Shown here: positions 27,370 to 36,978 of the stretch, piece after piece | Layout: each line of letters starts with the position of its first letter | Numbering within the stretch: the first letter of the stretch is position 1 | Assembly (NCBI GenBank): GCA_021739985.1 | Contig: JAIPAR010000004.1 | Coordinates: 1-40,998 of the forward strand | DNA length: 40,998 nt | Source: Bacteroidales bacterium | GTDB lineage: Bacteria; Bacteroidota; Bacteroidia; Bacteroidales; M50B96 | Direction of reading: 5' to 3' | Translations under genes and position numbers: made by a program | Notes under the pieces: generated by a model | Seen by the model: only the letters and a program-made list of their open reading frames with translations | The model's database searches: none | What the model was told of the DNA's origin: nothing

Positions 27370-28365
27370 CTATTCACCAAATACTTTGAACCATTCCGCC
27401 ATGCGGGTTAGTCCTTCTTTTACATCGGTAGTAGGCTGATATCCATAATCTTGCTGTAATCTGGTTACATCCGAATAAGTCCTGTAAACATCCCCAATGC
27501 GCATCGGACGATATATGATTTTTGCGCTGATTTGAAGCACATCTTCCAGGGTTGCAATAAAATCATTCAAATTCACCGGATTGGAGTTCCCAATATTATA
27601 TACTTCATACACCGATTGCTGATTCATCGTTAAACGAATCCCCTGCACGATATCATCCACATACGTAAAATCTCGTTCCAGATTGCCGTTGTTGAACACA
27701 TCAATACTATCGCCGGCCAATATTTTCTTCATAAAAATATAAGGTGCCATATCAGGCCTTCCCCAAGGTCCATACACGGTAAAAAATCGTAATCCGGTGG
27801 TTTTAAGCTGATACAAATGGCTATAGGAATAAGCCATTAATTCATTCGCCTTTTTGGTAGCTGCATACATTGAAATAGGATTGTCAACCCGATCTTCTTC
27901 CCGAAACGGGACATCTTCCCGATTTCCATAAACCGAACTGGAACTAGCATAGATAAAGTGCTTGACTCCGGCATGCCTGGAGGCATCCAGCAAATTGATA
28001 AAGCCTACCACATTTGTATCTACATAAGTATGCGGATTTTGTAACGAATATTGAACTCCGGCCTGTGCAGCCAGATTAATAATGATATCAAATTTTTCCT
28101 GATGAAATAAGGCTTCAACTGCCTGGCGGTTGGTAATATCCATCTTTACAAATGAATAGGATGGATGTAACCGACTTGGATACAATGTATGGTCTTCCGG
28201 CTCAAGGGTATCAATCCCTAAAATCGGAAGCTTTTTGGTCTTTAAACTGCGCGCGTAGTAGTCATTAATATTATCCAGCCCAATTATCTCAAAGCCTTCT
28301 TTAATCAATAATTCGGTTAAATGATACCCAATAAAGCCCAGGCCTCCTGTAACTAATATTTTCAT
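27370..28365 (-). CDS. UDP-glucuronate 4-epimerase-like NAD-dependent epimerase
   Basis: This is an extended short-chain dehydrogenase/reductase acting on a nucleotide sugar, most likely interconverting UDP-glucuronate and UDP-galacturonate for surface polysaccharide. The NAD-binding motif GGLGFIG is at residues 7-13, the catalytic Ser region SSSSVYG at 141-147 and Y167-x3-K171 in YAATKKAN. The segment GPWGRPDMAPYIF and the later RDFTYVDDIVQG are characteristic of the uronic acid epimerase branch. The 331-aa length fits. It is the last gene of a three-gene minus-strand cluster with the antiterminator and an N-acetyltransferase, 112 bp after the latter. Other UDP-sugar epimerase activities are possible. 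Confidence 0.88.
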   Translation of the reverse strand: MKILVTGGLGFIGYHLTELLIKEGFEIIGLDNINDYYARSLKTKKLPILGIDTLEPEDHTLYPSRLHPSYSFVKMDITNRQAVEALFHQEKFDIIINLAAQAGVQYSLQNPHTYVDTNVVGFINLLDASRHAGVKHFIYASSSSVYGNREDVPFREEDRVDNPISMYAATKKANELMAYSYSHLYQLKTTGLRFFTVYGPWGRPDMAPYIFMKKILAGDSIDVFNNGNLERDFTYVDDIVQGIRLTMNQQSVYEVYNIGNSNPVNLNDFIATLEDVLQISAKIIYRPMRIGDVYRTYSDVTRLQQDYGYQPTTDVKEGLTRMAEWFKVFGE

Positions 28366-28477
28366 TTGATTTATTTTATAGGATGATTATTTTCGCACCA
28401 GATTTCTTTCTCCTAAGGGATTATATGGCGGATGCGTTTTCGTTCACGTGTTTTTCATGGATGACTAAGCTGTAAGT

Positions 28478-29056
28478 TTAATCCCGTTTCCGGATTTTAC
28501 TTACAAGACCATCTTCCAAGCGATAATACTCCTTGCTCTCCGGACAAATTGCTTCTCCGTTGACAAATTCAAGCCTATGTCCATACTCACTCATCCAGCC
28601 AATCTGACGAGCCGGATTGCCAACCACCAACGCATAGGGCTTAACTTCTTTGGTTATCACAGCACCTGCTCCGATAAAGGCAAACTCCCCAATATCATGT
28701 CCACAAACAATCGTTGCATTGGCTCCGATACTGGCACCGTGCCTGACAATGGTTTTCGTGTAAATTCCCCGCCGATTGACTGCTGAGCGTGGATTTATCA
28801 CATTAGTAAAAACCATCGACGGACCCAGAAAAACATCATCCTCACAAATTACCCCCGTATAAATGGAAACATTATTCTGCACCTTCACATTATTTCCCAA
28901 CACAACTTCCGGAGAGATTACCACATTTTGTCCAATGTTGCAATTTTCACCTAATTGGCAGTGACTCATGATATGTGAAAAATGCCAGATTTTAGTTCCT
29001 TTCCCGATGGTACAAGGCTCATCAATTACTGCGGTTTCATGTGCAAAATAACTCAT
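28478..29056 (-). CDS. Hexapeptide-repeat N-acetyltransferase, WbpD/WlbB-like
   Basis: This 192-aa left-handed beta-helix acyltransferase resembles enzymes that acetylate the 3-amino group of UDP-2-acetamido-3-amino-2,3-dideoxyglucuronate in O-antigen and capsule synthesis. Evidence is the run of hexapeptide repeats (for example [40 protein letters not shown]), the family's conserved NPRSAVNRR and the [11 protein letters not shown] ending. The partner dehydrogenase and aminotransferase (WbpA/B/E-type) are not in this window. It follows the UpxY gene by 58 bp and precedes the epimerase, so all three probably form one transcription unit. Confidence 0.87.
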   Translation of the reverse strand: MSYFAHETAVIDEPCTIGKGTKIWHFSHIMSHCQLGENCNIGQNVVISPEVVLGNNVKVQNNVSIYTGVICEDDVFLGPSMVFTNVINPRSAVNRRGIYTKTIVRHGASIGANATIVCGHDIGEFAFIGAGAVITKEVKPYALVVGNPARQIGWMSEYGHRLEFVNGEAICPESKEYYRLEDGLVSKIRKRD

Positions 29057-29114
29057 AGGCTGCGAATTTTATGGTTTATGTAAATTTTCTTCTGATTTAG
29101 TTAATCCTAAATGG

Positions 29115-29615
29115 TTATAATCCTTCTACTTTATTCCGATGGACCTGAGCAATGAGACTCATCCCCAATTGATTAATACGTATCCTTAACTTATTTTTTC
29201 CAATACTCTCGATGATACCCGTCTTTCCCGCTAAAGGTCCTTCCTGAATGACCACAGGTTGATTCTTTTCGAACTGAATATCATAATTTGTGGTTTGCTC
29301 TAAAAATAATTTAATCGCCTCAATCTCATAATCAGCTATTATCGCAGGTTTTCCCAGATAATATACAAGTCTTGAGATGCCTTTAATCTCATTCATAATA
29401 TGAAAATCAATCGGTCGGATTTTTAGGAAAACATAGGATGTAAACAGTACCACTTCCACTTTTTTCTTGCGGTCTGACCACTGTCGAACTTCCGTACGAA
29501 CCGGACAATAGGTTTCAATACCTGCTTCGTTCAATAGTTTTTCAACTTTTTTTTCTTGTCGCGAAGAAGTATAGATGGCATGCCAGGTTCGGGGTATAAG
29601 CTGACTGTCTGTCAT
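29115..29615 (-). CDS. UpxY-family transcription antiterminator (NusG-like)
   Basis: This is a specialised NusG paralogue that in Bacteroidota keeps RNA polymerase reading through the surface-polysaccharide operon it heads. The N-terminal NGN domain begins [19 protein letters not shown] and includes FTSYVFLKI. The C-terminal KOW domain has [27 protein letters not shown]. The ORF track starts at a TTG (29633), but that codon lies inside the -7 box. ATG 29615 ([13 protein letters not shown]) is preferred and gives 166 aa. Only two sugar-nucleotide genes follow it here, a short locus compared with the long capsule operons usually led by UpxY. Confidence 0.9.
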   Translation of the reverse strand: MTDSQLIPRTWHAIYTSSRQEKKVEKLLNEAGIETYCPVRTEVRQWSDRKKKVEVVLFTSYVFLKIRPIDFHIMNEIKGISRLVYYLGKPAIIADYEIEAIKLFLEQTTNYDIQFEKNQPVVIQEGPLAGKTGIIESIGKNKLRIRINQLGMSLIAQVHRNKVEGL

Positions 29616-29630
29616 AAGGAGCAATTTCCA

Positions 29631-29660
29631 CAAAACTATAAAATTTCCATGGAAGACAAA
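29631..29660 (-). promoter_or_regulatory. Promoter of the upxY-led polysaccharide cluster
   Basis: On the minus strand TTTG (29660-29657), 18 nt, then TAGTTTTG (29638-29631): a full match to the Bacteroidetes -33/-7 promoter. It is the best-formed promoter in the window and places the transcription start between the TTG and ATG start candidates of the UpxY gene. Confidence 0.7.
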
Positions 29661-29696
29661 GCCATCAGGGATTAATCACTTTTTCTTAAAAAATCC

Positions 29697-29704
29697 TAGC
29701 TTTG
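29697..29704 (+). promoter_or_regulatory. -7 box upstream of tatA
   Basis: TAGCTTTG matches TAnnTTTG and lies 41 nt before the tatA ATG. No clear -33 TTTG is visible. Confidence 0.45.
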
Positions 29705-29745
29705 CGAACGAGAATATAATTCTAAACGATTTAATTCACAATACG

Positions 29746-29958
29746 ATGAATACAATTAACCTCATGGTTTTGTTAGGAGCAATGGGCCCCTGGCAAATAG
29801 TTCTTATTATCCTTGCTGTTTTATTGTTATTTGGTGGAAAGAAAATTCCTGAGCTAATGCGTGGCCTGGGTCAAGGCTTGCAGGAGTTTAAAAAGGCCTC
29901 CAAAACAGAAGAAGAAAAAAAATCAAACGAAACCGAGAAAGATTCAGAGAAAAAGTAA
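29746..29958 (+). CDS. tatA: Sec-independent protein translocase subunit TatA
   Basis: This small 70-aa membrane protein forms the channel component of the twin-arginine export pathway for folded proteins. A short N-terminal membrane helix (about 15-30, [16 protein letters not shown]) is followed by the conserved FGxxKIPEL hinge ([15 protein letters not shown]), an amphipathic helix and a charged, lysine/glutamate-rich tail. The length and the lack of a longer C-terminal region favour TatA over TatB. tatC is not in the window. leuS starts 3 bp after its stop, so both are probably co-transcribed. Confidence 0.94.
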   Translation: MNTINLMVLLGAMGPWQIVLIILAVLLLFGGKKIPELMRGLGQGLQEFKKASKTEEEKKSNETEKDSEKK

Positions 29959-29961
29959 GTT

Positions 29962-32748
29962 ATGGAGTATAATTTTCAGGAGATTGAACAACGCTGGCAA
30001 AAGTATTGGCAAGATAATAACATTTATAAGGTTGAACTAAATCCTACGAAACCTAATTTTTATGTGCTCGATATGTTTCCATATCCTTCAGGGGCAGGGT
30101 TGCATGTGGGACATCCGCTGGGCTACATAGCTTCAGATATTTTTAGTCGCTATAAAAGATTGAAAGGATTCAATGTCTTACATCCCATGGGGTATGATTC
30201 ATTTGGACTCCCGGCTGAGCAATATGCGATTCAAACCGGTCAGCATCCTGCAATTACGACCCGTCAAAATATTGAACGCTATCGCGAACAACTTGATAGA
30301 ATTGGATTCTCCTACGATTGGGAACGTGAAATCCGCACCAGTGATCCAGCTTATTATAAATGGACGCAATGGGCTTTCCTTCAATTGTTTAAGCATTATT
30401 ACGATACAAAAACGCAATCAGCTCAGCCTGTTTCGAAGCTGGTTCAACAGTTCGAACATAGCGGCAATGTTGATGTTTCAGCTGCACATTCCTGTCCTGA
30501 AACCTTTACTGCCCTTGAATGGAAGCAAAAATCAGAAGCTGAACAGCAAAAAATATTGTTGAATTATCGTCTGGCCTATCTGGCTGATAGCCTGGTAAAC
30601 TGGTGTCCGGCCCTGGGAACTGTCCTGGCCAATGATGAAGTGGTGAACGGAGTCTCCGAACGTGGCGGCCATCCTGTGATTCAAAAGGAAATGAAGCAAT
30701 GGTCCTTGCGGATTTCTGCCTATGCGCAGCGTCTGCTGGATGGTTTGGAGCGTATCGACTGGACTGAATCCCTGAAAGAAATTCAGCGCAACTGGATTGG
30801 AAGATCCGAAGGTGCAGAAATGAATTTCAAGATAAAAAACAGCTCTCATCTTCTTGAAATTTTTACCACTCGTCCCGATACAAGCTGGGGAGTTACGTTT
30901 ATGGTGATGGCTCCGGAGAATAAACTGGTTGCTGAAATTACCCCTCCTGATTATCAGGAAGCGGTACACCATTATATTACCGAAAGCCAGAAACGTTCCG
31001 AAAGAGAACGCATGGCCGATACCAAAACAGTTTCCGGACAGTTTACAGGCGCTTATGCCATCAATCCGATGAATGGGAATGAAATTCCAATTTATATCAG
31101 CGATTATGTATTGATGGGTTATGGAACCGGCGCTATTATGGCTGTTCCTGCCCACGACAGTCGGGATTTTCGCTTTGCCCGTCATTTCAATCTTCCTGTC
31201 ATTCAGGTAGTTGTTGCTCCTGATGCGGTTGCTTCTGATACATCGCAATGGACTGATTCATTCGATGCCAAAGAAGGAGTCATGATTCATTCCGGGTTTA
31301 TTGATGGTTTGGATGTAAAAAAAGCCATTCGTAAAACGATAGAGTATATTGAATATCAGGGAATTGGGAAAGGGAAGATTAACTTTAGACTTCGGGATGC
31401 TATCTTCAGCCGTCAACGCTATTGGGGAGAGCCTTTACCAATTTATTTTAAAGATGGACTTCCTTACCCGCTGAATGAAGATCAGCTTCCGCTTGAACTG
31501 CCGGAAGTGGATAAGTTTTTACCTACCGAAGATGGTCAGCCGCCTCTGGGAAGAGCTGAATCCTGGAGTACCCCCGAAGGGTATCCTTATGAATTGAGTA
31601 CAATGCCCGGTTTTGCCGGCTCCTCAGCCTATATGTATCGTTATATGGATCCCTCGAATCCTATGGAGTTGGTTTCAAAGGAAGCTAATCAATATTGGAA
31701 AAACGTAGATTTATACCTGGGAGGTGCTGAACATGCAACCGGACACCTGATTTACAGCCGATTCTGGAACAAATTTCTGTTTGATTTGGGTGTCGTTTGT
31801 GAAGATGAACCTTTTAAAAAACTCATTAATCAGGGAATGATTCAGGGTCGTTCAAGTCTGGTTTATCGGATTCAGCAATCAAATACCTTTGTAAGTTTCG
31901 AAAAATCAAGTCAATACGATACAACTCCTATTCATGTGGATGTAAACATGGTAGAGAATGATGTACTTGACCTGGAAGCTTTTAAAGCCTGGAGACCTGA
32001 GTTTGCAGATGCAGAATTCATCCTGAATGATCACGACCAGTACAAATGTGGCTATCAGGTAGAGAAGATGTCGAAACGCTATTATAATGTTGTGAACCCG
32101 GATGACATCGTGCTTAAATATGGTGCTGATACCCTTCGGATGTATGAAATGTTCTTGGGACCACTTGACCAATCCAAACCCTGGGATACGAATGGAATCG
32201 ACGGTGTTCACAAGTTCCTGCGGAAATTCTGGCGTCTATTCTTCGACCGGGATGGAAACTTGCTTGTGGAGTTATCAAACCCGGAAGCTGCTGAGTTAAA
32301 AATTTTACATAAAACGATTAAGAAAGTTAATGAAGATATTGAACGTTTCAATTTCAATACTTCAGTATCGGCATTTATGATTTGTGTGAATGAGTTGAAT
32401 GAGCTTAATTGCCATAAACGTCAGATACTTGAACCTTTGACAATTCTTTTATCTCCATTTGCGCCACACATTTGTGAAGAAATTTGGCATCAAATCGGTC
32501 ATCCTGACAGCATTGTTACTGCGGGATTCCCTGAATTCGATGAAAAGTACCTGGTTGAGAACAGCTTTGAGTATCCGGTTTCTTTTAATGGGAAGATGCG
32601 TTTCAAGATAAACTTCCCGGCGGATTTATCCTCCGAAGAAATTGAGAAACAAATCCTGGCCAATGAAACGGCCCTAAAATGGCTGGAAGGCAAACCTGCC
32701 CGAAAAGTGGTGGTAGTTCCCAAACGAATCATCAATATCGTTTTTTAA
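29962..32748 (+). CDS. leuS: Leucyl-tRNA synthetase
   Basis: It charges tRNA-Leu with leucine in the cytoplasm and edits misacylated tRNA. The 928-aa class I synthetase shows the HIGH motif as H48-V-G-H51 in [16 protein letters not shown], the CP1 editing domain with [14 protein letters not shown] and [17 protein letters not shown], the catalytic KMSKS motif as KMSKR (702-706), and the anticodon-binding and C-terminal domains ending in PKRIINIVF. It is longer than E. coli LeuS (860 aa); part of the difference is an insertion of about 60 residues near 135-200 that other Bacteroidota copies, as I recall, also carry. It is downstream of and close to tatA and ends in a terminator. Confidence 0.97.
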   Translation: MEYNFQEIEQRWQKYWQDNNIYKVELNPTKPNFYVLDMFPYPSGAGLHVGHPLGYIASDIFSRYKRLKGFNVLHPMGYDSFGLPAEQYAIQTGQHPAITTRQNIERYREQLDRIGFSYDWEREIRTSDPAYYKWTQWAFLQLFKHYYDTKTQSAQPVSKLVQQFEHSGNVDVSAAHSCPETFTALEWKQKSEAEQQKILLNYRLAYLADSLVNWCPALGTVLANDEVVNGVSERGGHPVIQKEMKQWSLRISAYAQRLLDGLERIDWTESLKEIQRNWIGRSEGAEMNFKIKNSSHLLEIFTTRPDTSWGVTFMVMAPENKLVAEITPPDYQEAVHHYITESQKRSERERMADTKTVSGQFTGAYAINPMNGNEIPIYISDYVLMGYGTGAIMAVPAHDSRDFRFARHFNLPVIQVVVAPDAVASDTSQWTDSFDAKEGVMIHSGFIDGLDVKKAIRKTIEYIEYQGIGKGKINFRLRDAIFSRQRYWGEPLPIYFKDGLPYPLNEDQLPLELPEVDKFLPTEDGQPPLGRAESWSTPEGYPYELSTMPGFAGSSAYMYRYMDPSNPMELVSKEANQYWKNVDLYLGGAEHATGHLIYSRFWNKFLFDLGVVCEDEPFKKLINQGMIQGRSSLVYRIQQSNTFVSFEKSSQYDTTPIHVDVNMVENDVLDLEAFKAWRPEFADAEFILNDHDQYKCGYQVEKMSKRYYNVVNPDDIVLKYGADTLRMYEMFLGPLDQSKPWDTNGIDGVHKFLRKFWRLFFDRDGNLLVELSNPEAAELKILHKTIKKVNEDIERFNFNTSVSAFMICVNELNELNCHKRQILEPLTILLSPFAPHICEEIWHQIGHPDSIVTAGFPEFDEKYLVENSFEYPVSFNGKMRFKINFPADLSSEEIEKQILANETALKWLEGKPARKVVVVPKRIINIVF

Positions 32749-32755
32749 AAAATAC

Positions 32756-32784
32756 AAACGCTTCCAACTGGGAGCGTTTTTTTT
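32756..32784 (+). terminator. Rho-independent terminator after leuS
   Basis: Stem AAACGCTTCC / GGGAGCGTTT (one T-G wobble) with loop AACT, followed by a T run, starting 8 bp after the leuS stop. Confidence 0.9.
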
Positions 32785-33024
32785 GGAGATGATTTTCACA
32801 TGAATATATACAGATAATTAGATAAATGCTCCACAACAGTTTATGCATAAGTTGTATAACATATTAAACGTATGTCCATATCTATATTATTGCCCTACCT
32901 TTAATCCCAATTAGATAGAGATGTAAATATATCACTACTAGACTGGGAAAATTAAGTAAAACAGTTCGGTTACTAATCGCACAAACAAGGACAATTCGAT
33001 TACAAATCACTAATTATCAGAGAA

Positions 33025-34377
33025 ATGGACAAAATGAAGAGATTTTTTTTACCGGTGGTTATCCTGGCAATTTCGGGGGCGCTCGCATTTGTTAGTTGTA
33101 CCGGTGATGATCCCGATGAACCAAGTGTAGCCTCCTGTGTAGGATGTCACACCAATTATGAGCACCTGCAGGCAGTATATACTCCCGATACAACAGCTCC
33201 GGCTGGAGGTTGCGGGGGGGAAGCTCCTCATATTGAACCTTACGACCGGGTTTATATGGGTGGTGAAGGATTTGAGGCTTATAAAGCATCTTCACACTAT
33301 GAAGTAGGTTGTGTAGGTTGCCATAATGGGGTTGATAATACTGATGATAAGGTTGAAGCTCATTCAGGCGAGTTTATTCGGCATCCATCGATGTATTATG
33401 AAGAAAAATGTGGAAGTTGTCATGCCGACATTGCGAATGACTTTACAACTAGTTTGCATCATGGAACGGGGCAGAAACGTAAAGTAACGATTCGCAACGG
33501 TTTGGCCGGCGCACATGAGTTTGATCAATTGCCTGCGCATCAAATCGAAGGCTATAATGCCAACTGTGCAACTTGCCACGGAACATGTGGAAATTGCCAC
33601 GTTGTTCGTCCACCTGCAGGTGGTGGTGGTCTTTCAAGTGGTCACAACTTCAATAAAACCCCTGATATGCTGAATGTTTGTGTAACTTGTCACACATCCC
33701 GCGGTGGGCACGCATTCCTCGGAGTTGCTGCCGGAACACAACCCGATGTTCACTTATCTTCGAATAGTTTTAAATGTTTAAGTTGTCACTCGGGTCATGA
33801 AATGCATGGAAATGGCGAGCCGGTTGACCAACGTTATGCTTATACTGAGTTACCAAGCTGTCAGGATTGTCATACAGGCATTCAGACGGCAAACATTTAC
33901 CACTCTTTCCACTATAATACCTTTAATTGTCAAGTTTGCCATTCTCAGGATTATAATAATTGTGGAAGCTGCCATATTCATGGAGCAGGAGCCAGAATTC
34001 CATCCTACCTGGGCTTTAAAATCGCTAAAAACCCAATTCCGGATATCAAAACTGAATTTAATTTAACATTGGTAAGACGGTCTTTAGCAGCACCTGATAG
34101 CTGGCAAGAGTTTGGAGTTGCTGAATCATCTAATTTTGATGCATTCCCAACCTATAATTTTACCACTCCTCATAATATTTTACGCTGGACTACCCGTACC
34201 CAAACAGCACCTGGTGCAACCTGCTATTCGAATTGTCATATCCGCAACGAAGCCGGCACACTGGTAAATCAGGAACTTTATTTGTTCCAAACTGATTTGC
34301 TCGAATGGGAATTGGATGCAACAGCTCCGATAACAGTTGACGGGCAACTGCCAACTTCCTGGTTCGATCCACAATAA
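33025..34377 (+). CDS. Multiheme c-type cytochrome lipoprotein (10 CXXCH plus one CX3CH)
   Basis: This 450-aa protein should carry about eleven covalently bound hemes and transfer electrons outside the inner membrane. It starts with a lipoprotein signal peptide whose lipobox ends at C25 (AFVSC). The residues after it, TGDDPDEP, are acidic like the lipoprotein export signal that sends Bacteroidota lipoproteins to the outer face of the outer membrane. Canonical CXXCH motifs begin at C38, C96, C129, C181, C188, C219, C251, C279, C302 and C313. A CYSNCH (CX3CH) lies at 400-405. Hemes 4 and 5 are only seven residues apart. I do not recognise a named family; it resembles general decaheme-type cytochromes. 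The rhodanese lipoprotein gene follows after 41 bp. A near-match -7 box (TACCTTTA) lies at 32896, with a long leader. Confidence 0.92.
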   Translation: MDKMKRFFLPVVILAISGALAFVSCTGDDPDEPSVASCVGCHTNYEHLQAVYTPDTTAPAGGCGGEAPHIEPYDRVYMGGEGFEAYKASSHYEVGCVGCHNGVDNTDDKVEAHSGEFIRHPSMYYEEKCGSCHADIANDFTTSLHHGTGQKRKVTIRNGLAGAHEFDQLPAHQIEGYNANCATCHGTCGNCHVVRPPAGGGGLSSGHNFNKTPDMLNVCVTCHTSRGGHAFLGVAAGTQPDVHLSSNSFKCLSCHSGHEMHGNGEPVDQRYAYTELPSCQDCHTGIQTANIYHSFHYNTFNCQVCHSQDYNNCGSCHIHGAGARIPSYLGFKIAKNPIPDIKTEFNLTLVRRSLAAPDSWQEFGVAESSNFDAFPTYNFTTPHNILRWTTRTQTAPGATCYSNCHIRNEAGTLVNQELYLFQTDLLEWELDATAPITVDGQLPTSWFDPQ

Positions 34378-34418
34378 TGATGTTTTATTAATACAAATAA
34401 ATCTTAATTCTAGAAACT

Positions 34419-35411
34419 ATGGCAAAATTTAAATTCTGGATGCTAAGCATCCTTGTAGTAGGTCTCGCTTTCAATTTTACAAGCTGTTCAGATGATGATC
34501 CAATCAACGAAGCACAGGTCCTTGCTGAATACATGGAATCAGCTGATTCTCCTTTGATGAAAGATTATGTCAATACCGACATGCCTTCTATCATTACAGC
34601 AACGGATGTTAATTCATTTAATTTACTTGGACAAGCCTATATTATTGACATTCGTTCAGCTGCTGATTATGCAAACGGACATATTGCCAATGCTGTGAAT
34701 GTTGCTTTCGCTGACCTGTTGACTCATGTGGCTGCTATTAACATGGCCAATTATCAGAAAGTAGTTATTGTATGCTACAGTGGTCAAACTGCTGCTTACG
34801 GTGCTAGTATTCTTCGTTTAATGGGTTATGATAAAGTTTTCTCCATGAAATTTGGAATGTGTTCCTGGAATGAAGCTACTGCCACCGGATGGAGCACCAG
34901 CATCAGCAATCTATACGCTACTCAGTTCACGGCTGACTCAACTTCGAAAAATGCTGAAGGTGCACTTCCTACCTTGGAAACAGGTAAAACTACCGGCCAG
35001 GAAATTTTAGAAGCTCGTGTTGCTACTTTATTAACCGAAGGTTTTGACCCGGCTAAAATCACGAATGCAACTGTTTTCGGTAATCTGACAAATTATTACA
35101 TCATTAACTATTGGCCATTGGCTTCATATCTGGATCCAGGTCATATTCCAGGAGCCATTCAGTACGAACCTAAATTAACAATTAAGCTCGATGCTGCTTT
35201 GAAAACACTTCCTACCGATAAAACTATCGTTGTGTATTGCTACACCGGTCAAACCAGTGCTTTCTTAACCGCTTATCTCCGTCTCCTGGGTTATGATGCT
35301 AAATCTTTACTCTATGGTGCTAACGGAATGATTTATGACGTAATGTTAGCAGCTGGAATGACTACCTTTAAACCCGCTACCGATATTATGGGTTATGATT
35401 TAGTTCAATAA
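34419..35411 (+). CDS. Double rhodanese-domain lipoprotein, probably surface-exposed
   Basis: This 330-aa lipoprotein (lipobox ending at C23, FNFTSC) has SDDDP directly after the lipidated cysteine, closely matching the acidic S-D-D-D export signal described for Bacteroidota surface lipoproteins. Two rhodanese domains follow (about 55-160 and 190-325). Each keeps an active-site cysteine in a loop of the rhodanese form: C119-YSGQTA and C274-YTGQTS, each followed by a conserved LRLxGYD helix. Rhodaneses carry sulfane sulfur as a cysteine persulfide or act on thiosulfate or polysulfide. In tandem rhodaneses the N-terminal cysteine is often lost, so retention of both is notable. It shares a transcript with the multiheme cytochrome and ends at a terminator. 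The substrate is not known. Confidence 0.9.
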   Translation: MAKFKFWMLSILVVGLAFNFTSCSDDDPINEAQVLAEYMESADSPLMKDYVNTDMPSIITATDVNSFNLLGQAYIIDIRSAADYANGHIANAVNVAFADLLTHVAAINMANYQKVVIVCYSGQTAAYGASILRLMGYDKVFSMKFGMCSWNEATATGWSTSISNLYATQFTADSTSKNAEGALPTLETGKTTGQEILEARVATLLTEGFDPAKITNATVFGNLTNYYIINYWPLASYLDPGHIPGAIQYEPKLTIKLDAALKTLPTDKTIVVYCYTGQTSAFLTAYLRLLGYDAKSLLYGANGMIYDVMLAAGMTTFKPATDIMGYDLVQ

Positions 35412-35435
35412 TTGAACCTCTTTTAATTTATTCAG

Positions 35436-35466
35436 GGTGTATCCGGCAACGGGTACACCTTTTTTT
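35436..35466 (+). terminator. Rho-independent terminator after the rhodanese gene
   Basis: Stem GGTGTATCC / GGGTACACC (one wobble) with loop GGCAAC, followed by seven T. It closes the cytochrome-rhodanese unit ahead of the convergent radC. Confidence 0.9.
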
Positions 35467-35546
35467 GCCCCATATTCTAGCTTACCTGTGCATTATTTAC
35501 TATTGCATTCATCCTAATAGTGCATTCCAACCCTCATTCGTTTTCA

Positions 35547-36239
35547 CTATAAAGCCCCTTCGTCCGCAAAACTGTAATATCCTGCGCTGCTAACAATCAA
35601 ATGATCTATTAAAGGAATCTCGAGCATGCGGCCGGTTTCCTGAATTTTCCTTGTTAAGGCAATATCCTGGGAGCTGGGTTGAAGATTCCCACTGGGGTGA
35701 TTGTGGCAGACAATTATTGAACTGGCCAGCCGGTTCATAGCCTCCTTCATCATCAAGCGAATATCTATCACCGTTCCGGCAACACCACCCTGTGATAAGC
35801 GATAGGAATGAATGATTTTATTGGCCCGATTTAAATATACCACCCAAAATTCCTCATGCTGCAAATCAGCTAATTTCGATTTGAAATATTCAGCAATATC
35901 GCCTGAGCTTGTTATACTAATTAGATGAATTTGTGGACTTTGGGATCTCCTTCTCCCCAACTCAATAGCTGACAAAATACTTACAGCTTTTGCCGGACCA
36001 ATTCCCTGGATTTTCAGCAAATCGCTTACATCCTGTCGAGCCAGCAAGTTAAGATTGTTATCCACCCCGGCTAGTATAGTTTTCGCCAGGTCGAGGGCAG
36101 ACAAAGAGCGACCTCCATTCACAATTAAAATGGCTAGTAATTCGGCATCACTTAAAGAATGTAAACCTTTTTTGAGCAGTTTTTCGCGAGGACGGTCTTC
36201 TTCTGCCCAGTTCTTAATACTTAATCGATTTTCAGCCAT
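35547..36239 (-). CDS. radC: RadC family JAB-domain protein
   Basis: This protein of about 230 aa has an N-terminal helix-hairpin-helix region (LLKIQGIGPAKAVSIL) and a C-terminal JAMM/MPN metalloprotease-like domain with HNHPSG and the downstream Ser/Asp of the motif (SSQDIALTRK). RadC was named as a DNA repair protein, but that role has been withdrawn for E. coli and the molecular function remains uncertain. The track starts at 36293. I prefer ATG 36239 (MAENRLSIKNWAEEDRPREK), because this is where the family's conserved N-terminus begins. It follows the exosortase gene by about 100 bp on the same strand. Confidence 0.93.
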   Translation of the reverse strand: MAENRLSIKNWAEEDRPREKLLKKGLHSLSDAELLAILIVNGGRSLSALDLAKTILAGVDNNLNLLARQDVSDLLKIQGIGPAKAVSILSAIELGRRRSQSPQIHLISITSSGDIAEYFKSKLADLQHEEFWVVYLNRANKIIHSYRLSQGGVAGTVIDIRLMMKEAMNRLASSIIVCHNHPSGNLQPSSQDIALTRKIQETGRMLEIPLIDHLIVSSAGYYSFADEGAL

Positions 36240-36336
36240 AAAGCTTCTTTTTCCGGTAAAATTACACAGAAAGTAAGGAGATGGCATTGTCAACTATAAA
36301 CTCAAACCTACCAGGTATGAACCAAAGTGGATTATC

Positions 36337-36900
36337 TTAGGATACTGGGCCGGGTTTGCGGATTTTTTCATTCCAAATAACCCAAAGAGAAAATATCACC
36401 ACATAAAAGAAAGGCCGAAGGATCCAATCATGCATAAAATCCCATTGTTCGGGCCAATATTGCAGGATAACTCCCAGGATAACAATGCGAAAAATATTTA
36501 CCCCATGCATAAGAATCATGCTCATCGGAATATACCAGAGTTTATGTTTCCAGGGGCCGGGAAACAGCAAAAATAGTACGATAATCTGATAAAATTGTTT
36601 AACCCCGGAACAGGAATTATTGACCTCAATAAATCCAACTTCCGGAAAGAGGAAAGTAGTACCCTGATGCGTAACCGGATACATCTTATCTAAAAAAAAG
36701 GCCGAATTGTTGAACAATAGCTCACGCATGAAATCCCGTATGCCAGCCATCCATCCCCAATCATTGAAAACAGTACTAAATGCCCAATAAAACTTATGCG
36801 CTAATACGGTAATCAGGATAAATAAAATTACATCTGCTACGGGGCGATAGCGTTGATACAAAGTTTTTACATGCTGATAGGAAAGGTTTAAACTTTTCAT
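36337..36900 (-). CDS. Exosortase/archaeosortase family transpeptidase
   Basis: This 187-aa integral membrane protein has about four or five hydrophobic segments. The exosortase catalytic triad is present in its usual order: C97 in NNSCSGVKQF, R138 in VNIFRIVIL and H157 in FMHDWILRP. Exosortases cleave a C-terminal sorting signal (PEP-CTERM-like) of exported proteins and attach them to a surface polymer; the family often sits near polysaccharide genes. Adjacent upstream on the same strand (78 bp) is a FemAB-like protein of the kind that accompanies exosortase systems. I see no protein with a matching PEP-like C-terminus in this window, so the substrate must be elsewhere or differs from the known signals. 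Its exact subfamily (XrtF, XrtY or other) cannot be settled by eye. Confidence 0.87.
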   Translation of the reverse strand: MKSLNLSYQHVKTLYQRYRPVADVILFILITVLAHKFYWAFSTVFNDWGWMAGIRDFMRELLFNNSAFFLDKMYPVTHQGTTFLFPEVGFIEVNNSCSGVKQFYQIIVLFLLFPGPWKHKLWYIPMSMILMHGVNIFRIVILGVILQYWPEQWDFMHDWILRPFFYVVIFSLWVIWNEKIRKPGPVS

Positions 36901-36978
36901 TTTTCAACGATTTAATTAATAATAAAATCAGGCAGTAAGATGCTCTCGAATCATCCTATCAGTCCGATATTTTTTTTG

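Noticed and set aside
30532-31248. 238-aa minus-strand ORF inside leuS
   Set aside because: Antisense to the LeuRS editing domain, no signal, motif or start context of its own; a shadow ORF.
32785-33024. Possible tRNA or riboswitch between leuS and the cytochrome gene
   Set aside because: I found no cloverleaf or known leader structure; only AT-rich DNA with a near-match -7 box at 32896.
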